From: JALZOC01 sp038320555
GTDB lineage: Bacteria > Acidobacteriota > Vicinamibacteria > Vicinamibacterales > 2-12-FULL-66-21
Assembly: GCA_038320555.1 (NCBI GenBank)
Contig: JBBQEJ010000019.1
Coordinates: forward strand, 1-52,558
Reading direction: 5' to 3'
Length of the DNA: 52,558 bases
Part shown: positions 50,024 through 52,558 of the stretch, piece after piece
Position numbering within the stretch: the first letter of the stretch is position 1
Layout: each line of letters opens with the position of its first letter
The notes under the pieces: generated by a model
What the model was told of the DNA's origin: nothing
The model's input: the letters and a program-made list of their open reading frames with translations, nothing else
The model's database searches: none
Made by a program: the position numbers and the translations under genes

Positions 50024-50374
50024 ATGCTGGAACGGCGAACCATGCAGCTGCTTCAGGGCACGCTCGATATGCTCATTCTCCGCACCCTGATCTTCGGTGC
50101 GCGTCATGGGCACAGTATTGCCGTCACTATTCAACGGACCTCCCAGGACGATCTCCTCGTGGATCACGGGTCGCTCTATCCGGCCTTGCAGCGACTGGAA
50201 CGCCAGGGCCTCATCACGTCGGAGTGGGGCACCTCCGAGCTCAAGCGCCGCGCACGTTTCTACGAGCTCACGCGCGCCGGCCGAAAGAAGCTCACAGCGG
50301 AAACAGGAAAGTGGGAACGGATGGTGCGCGCCATCGGACGCGTGCTGCAACATCCGGACGAGCGGGAAACCTGA
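50024..50374 (+). CDS. PadR family transcriptional regulator
   Basis: 116 residues. It is a PadR-type winged helix: LLQGTLDMLILRTLIFGARHGHSIAVTIQ, then LLVDHGSLYPALQRLERQGLITSEWGT (recognition helix) and RFYELTRAGRKKLTAETGKWERM. In acidobacteria such regulators almost always precede a duplicated orphan permease gene, as here. The ATG at 50024 has no good ribosome site and starts ten bases after the repeat element; ATG 50042 (MQLLQGTLD) is a likely alternative. Its original promoter region may be the palindrome at 49520. Confidence 0.9.
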   Translation: MLERRTMQLLQGTLDMLILRTLIFGARHGHSIAVTIQRTSQDDLLVDHGSLYPALQRLERQGLITSEWGTSELKRRARFYELTRAGRKKLTAETGKWERMVRAIGRVLQHPDERET

Positions 50375-50375
50375 C

Positions 50376-51645
50376 GTGCTCTGGCGCCGCCGCACACGCC
50401 TCGACGAAGAAGTGGCGTCTCATCTGGCACAGGAGACGGCAGACAATATTGCCCGTGGCATGGATCCGGCAGCGGCTCGGAGCGCTGCGATCCGTGCCTT
50501 CGGCAATGTCAACGCCGCCAAAGAGAAGGTGCGGGAACTCGATCCGCTGTACTGGATCGATACGCTCTGCCAGGACATTCGCTTTGCCCTTCGGTTGATA
50601 GCCAGGAGTAGATGGCTCAGCGCGACCATCGTCGCGACCCTCACGGCCGGCATCGCGATCAACGTCAGCTACCAGGAACTCGAGTCGCGTGTGCGCGACG
50701 TGCCGGGCGTCGTCCATACGAGTTTTACTTCAACCGCGCCGTGGTCGGGGCTTAATCCGACGCGAGTGCTCGAAATCGACGGTCAGCCGATTCCCGCCAC
50801 CAGAGACTATCGTCAAGATCCTGCCCGAAGGGTCGTGTCATCGGATTACTTCGCGACACTCGAGATCGCGTTGACTCGCGGCCGGGGCTTTACGCATAAC
50901 GAATCCTCGTCAACGGCGCAGGCGGTCCCGACTGTGATCTCGGAGGCCATGGCCCGCCGGTATTGGCCAGGGCAGGATCCTGTCGGCCACACTTTTCGAA
51001 TTGCCGCTGTTCACCAGGTGATCGGCGTGTGCCGCAATGTGCAGGGCGTGACCTTCATGCGCGACGACGGGCCGTTCTACTATTCGCCTCTGGACCCGCA
51101 TCAATCGACGCCCCCCTACATGCTGGTTCGCGTGTCGGGCGACACGCGAGCTGCCGCGGCGGCTGTCCGCGAGATCGTGCGGCAACTGGACCCTCAGATG
51201 GCGGCAACCGTCGCCACGCTCGCATCGATCGTCGAGCGCCAGGGTGAGCGACTCAAGCCTGTGCTGATTCAGGGCGCCATCGCCGGCCTTTTCGCGTTGC
51301 TGCTGGCGCTCTCGGGCGTCTACGCGGTCGTTTCATTTTCTGTCAAGCCAACGCGTTCGTGAAATTGGAATCCGCATGGCGCTCGGTGCGGAGCGCCATG
51401 ACGTTGTCTCCCTCGTTCTGCGGTCGGGTACTCTTCCCGTGGTTGCGGGACTCGTCGCCGGCATTGGTCTCGCCCTTGGCCTGTCGGCCGTGATGGAGTC
51501 GGTCTTATTCGGCGTCAGTCCGCGCGATCCATTGACGCTGACGGTCGTATCTTTGCTGCTGTTCGTGGCCGCATTGGGCGCCATCTGGATTCCCGCGCGC
51601 CGCGCGGCCGCGCTTGATCCGCTCTCTTCACTCCGCTACGAATAG
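50376..51645 (+). pseudogene. Acidobacterial duplicated orphan permease (FtsX/MacB-type), eroded
   Basis: Starts with a GTG just after padR and has the family's N-terminus (LDEEVASHLAQETADNIARG ... DIRFALRLIARSRWL). After ATLTAGIAIN it jumps into the second periplasmic domain (YQELESRVRDVPGVVHTSF), so about 400 residues with the first permease half are gone. At about 51340 an extra base ends the frame (FSVKPTRS stop); the expected VREIGIRMALGAERHDVVSL continues one base out and runs to LDPLSSLRYE at 51645. Family proteins are about 800 residues with no partner ATPase. This copy is non-functional by both a deletion and a shift. Confidence 0.85.
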
Positions 51646-51685
51646 CTGGACTCGCTGAATTCGACGCCGGATGGGCCGAGCTGCC

Positions 51686-52558
51686 TCAGCGCATCCCCCC
51701 AGCCGCGAGCGACTTGAGCATATCGATCGGCAGGCGCGTGCCGGCGCGAGCGTTGGCGGCGCGGATGCGGTCGGGCGTCAGGCCATGGTCGCGCAGCGTC
51801 ACCAGATCCTCGACGGTCAAACCGTCGTATCCGAGCGCCTTCAGTTCCTGCGCATACTTCGGCGTCACGCCGTGGTCGCGAACTCGAACGAGCGAATCCA
51901 TCGACACCTTGCCGAAGCCGAGCGCGGCCATGCCGCGAACGAACTCGACGTCAACCCCGTGGTCGCGGGCCCGAACGAGCTCGTCGATCGGTAGTTCCTG
52001 GCCGAGCTGCCGCATGTCGCGCACGTACTCCGGCGTCACGCCGTGATCGCGGACGCGAATCAGCTGGTCGAGCGGCAATTTTTGGTGACCCGCGTCACCG
52101 AGCTCGCGGACGAACTGGGCGCTGACGCCATGGTCCCTCGCGTTGATCAATTGCTCCATCGTGAGGGAGCCGTAACCACCGTCGCGCATCGCACGCACAT
52201 AGTCGGGAGTGACGCCGTGATCGCGCGCCCGGCGAAGATCGTCAGCTGGAAGCCCTTTATAGCCCTGGTCTGCAAGCTCACGGACGTATGCGGGAGTGAC
52301 GCCGTGGTCCCTGAGCTCGATCAGCGACTCGAGTGAGCCGAGCCGGTACCCGAGCCCGCCCATGTCGTGGAGGTAGCTGACCTGCACGCCGTGCTGGCCT
52401 GCGCGAACGAGCTCAGAAGTCGCCGGCTTCGCGTAACCCTGCTTGTTCAACTCGTCGAGGAACGCGTACCCGACGTCGTGTCTCGCCATCTGATACTGCT
52501 CGCCTGCCGTCGGCCTGGCAAAGCCGCGCTTCGCCAGCTCCGCGGGAAAGTTCTGATC
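51686..52558 (-). CDS. Protein with RDHGVTP repeats (partial, likely M56 peptidase tail)
   Basis: The frame is open through the window edge, so the N-terminus is missing; 290 residues are visible. It is built from units of 32-33 residues: LIxxRDHGVTPxYVRELxxxGYxxLxxxx, about eight copies. Examples are LIELRDHGVTPAYVRELADQ, LINARDHGVSAQFVRELGDA and LVRVRDHGVTPKYAQELKAL. Each unit is two short helices, forming a solenoid. In acidobacteria such repeats commonly follow a BlaR1/M56 metallopeptidase domain, so that is the likely missing part (inference). It may bind a ligand or partner in a signalling receptor. Confidence 0.75.
   Translation of the reverse strand, partial: DQNFPAELAKRGFARPTAGEQYQMARHDVGYAFLDELNKQGYAKPATSELVRAGQHGVQVSYLHDMGGLGYRLGSLESLIELRDHGVTPAYVRELADQGYKGLPADDLRRARDHGVTPDYVRAMRDGGYGSLTMEQLINARDHGVSAQFVRELGDAGHQKLPLDQLIRVRDHGVTPEYVRDMRQLGQELPIDELVRARDHGVDVEFVRGMAALGFGKVSMDSLVRVRDHGVTPKYAQELKALGYDGLTVEDLVTLRDHGLTPDRIRAANARAGTRLPIDMLKSLAAGGMR

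Overview
The window is a GC-rich bacterial chromosome segment, most likely from an Acidobacteriota member of the Vicinamibacteria type. The placement rests on a PadR regulator followed by an (eroded) acidobacterial duplicated orphan permease, several secreted VCBS/FG-GAP and DUF3494 proteins, an M56-type 'RDHGVTP' repeat tail, and housekeeping genes mixed with surface-polysaccharide genes. No rRNA, tRNA, CRISPR array or prophage was seen. The taxon is an inference.

Layout. 1-5.7 kb: surface-polysaccharide genes (a Wzz-like chain-length protein cut by the window edge, GDP-mannose 4,6-dehydratase, FkbM methyltransferase, a polytopic GT-C-like protein) and a secreted HEAT-repeat protein. 5.7-9.6 kb: a consensus promoter and two secreted VCBS-repeat paralogues. 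9.65-10.8 kb: an L-2-hydroxyglutarate oxidase-like flavoprotein with no ordinary start codon. 10.8-19.3 kb, all minus strand: penicillin-binding protein 1A, holB, ricT, pdxA, smpB, a membrane-anchored protein, a DegT aminotransferase and an RmlD-like reductase, several overlapping by 1-4 bases. 19.4-24.6 kb: an SMP-30 lactonase/SDR pair, adk, a B12-binding-type radical SAM protein and a decayed hybrid kinase. 24.6-29.6 kb: a palindromic repeat element, then transaldolase, a micro-protein and a PQQ dehydrogenase, a small secreted protein and a frameshifted peroxiredoxin. 29.7-31.2 kb: a Crp/Fnr regulator overlapping a second decayed kinase remnant, with a palindromic operator-like site upstream.

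32.1-38.4 kb is the most unusual part. A four-gene plus-strand operon encodes a SpeD-type S-adenosylmethionine decarboxylase, a single polypeptide with two complete exosortase catalytic sets (Cys68/Arg109/His127 and Cys253/Arg294/His312, with identical 41- and 18-residue spacings), a GT-C-like membrane protein and a methyltransferase. DUF3494 ice-binding-like secreted proteins lie on both sides. One ends in an IPTL-CTERM-like tail and the other in a similar hydrophobic tail. I read this as a candidate self-contained protein-sorting and surface-modification system.

38.5-48.8 kb is signalling and transport: a NhaD/ArsB-like permease preceded by two micro membrane proteins, two large hybrid histidine kinases with a stand-alone receiver between them, and a PAS-GGDEF-EAL gene broken by two one-base shifts. 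A 16-bp palindrome, TGTKCARAATTGMACA, occurs upstream of the Crp operon, of one hybrid kinase and of the GGDEF-EAL gene. This suggests a small regulon. 48.9-52.6 kb holds a coiled-coil protein, a strong palindrome, a roughly 430-bp element with terminal inverted repeats lying directly before padR, an eroded permease, and a repeat protein running off the edge.

Genes carrying one-base shifts (peroxiredoxin, GGDEF-EAL, permease) may be real pseudogenes or assembly errors. The two kinase remnants and the permease also carry large deletions, so decay is the better reading for those.
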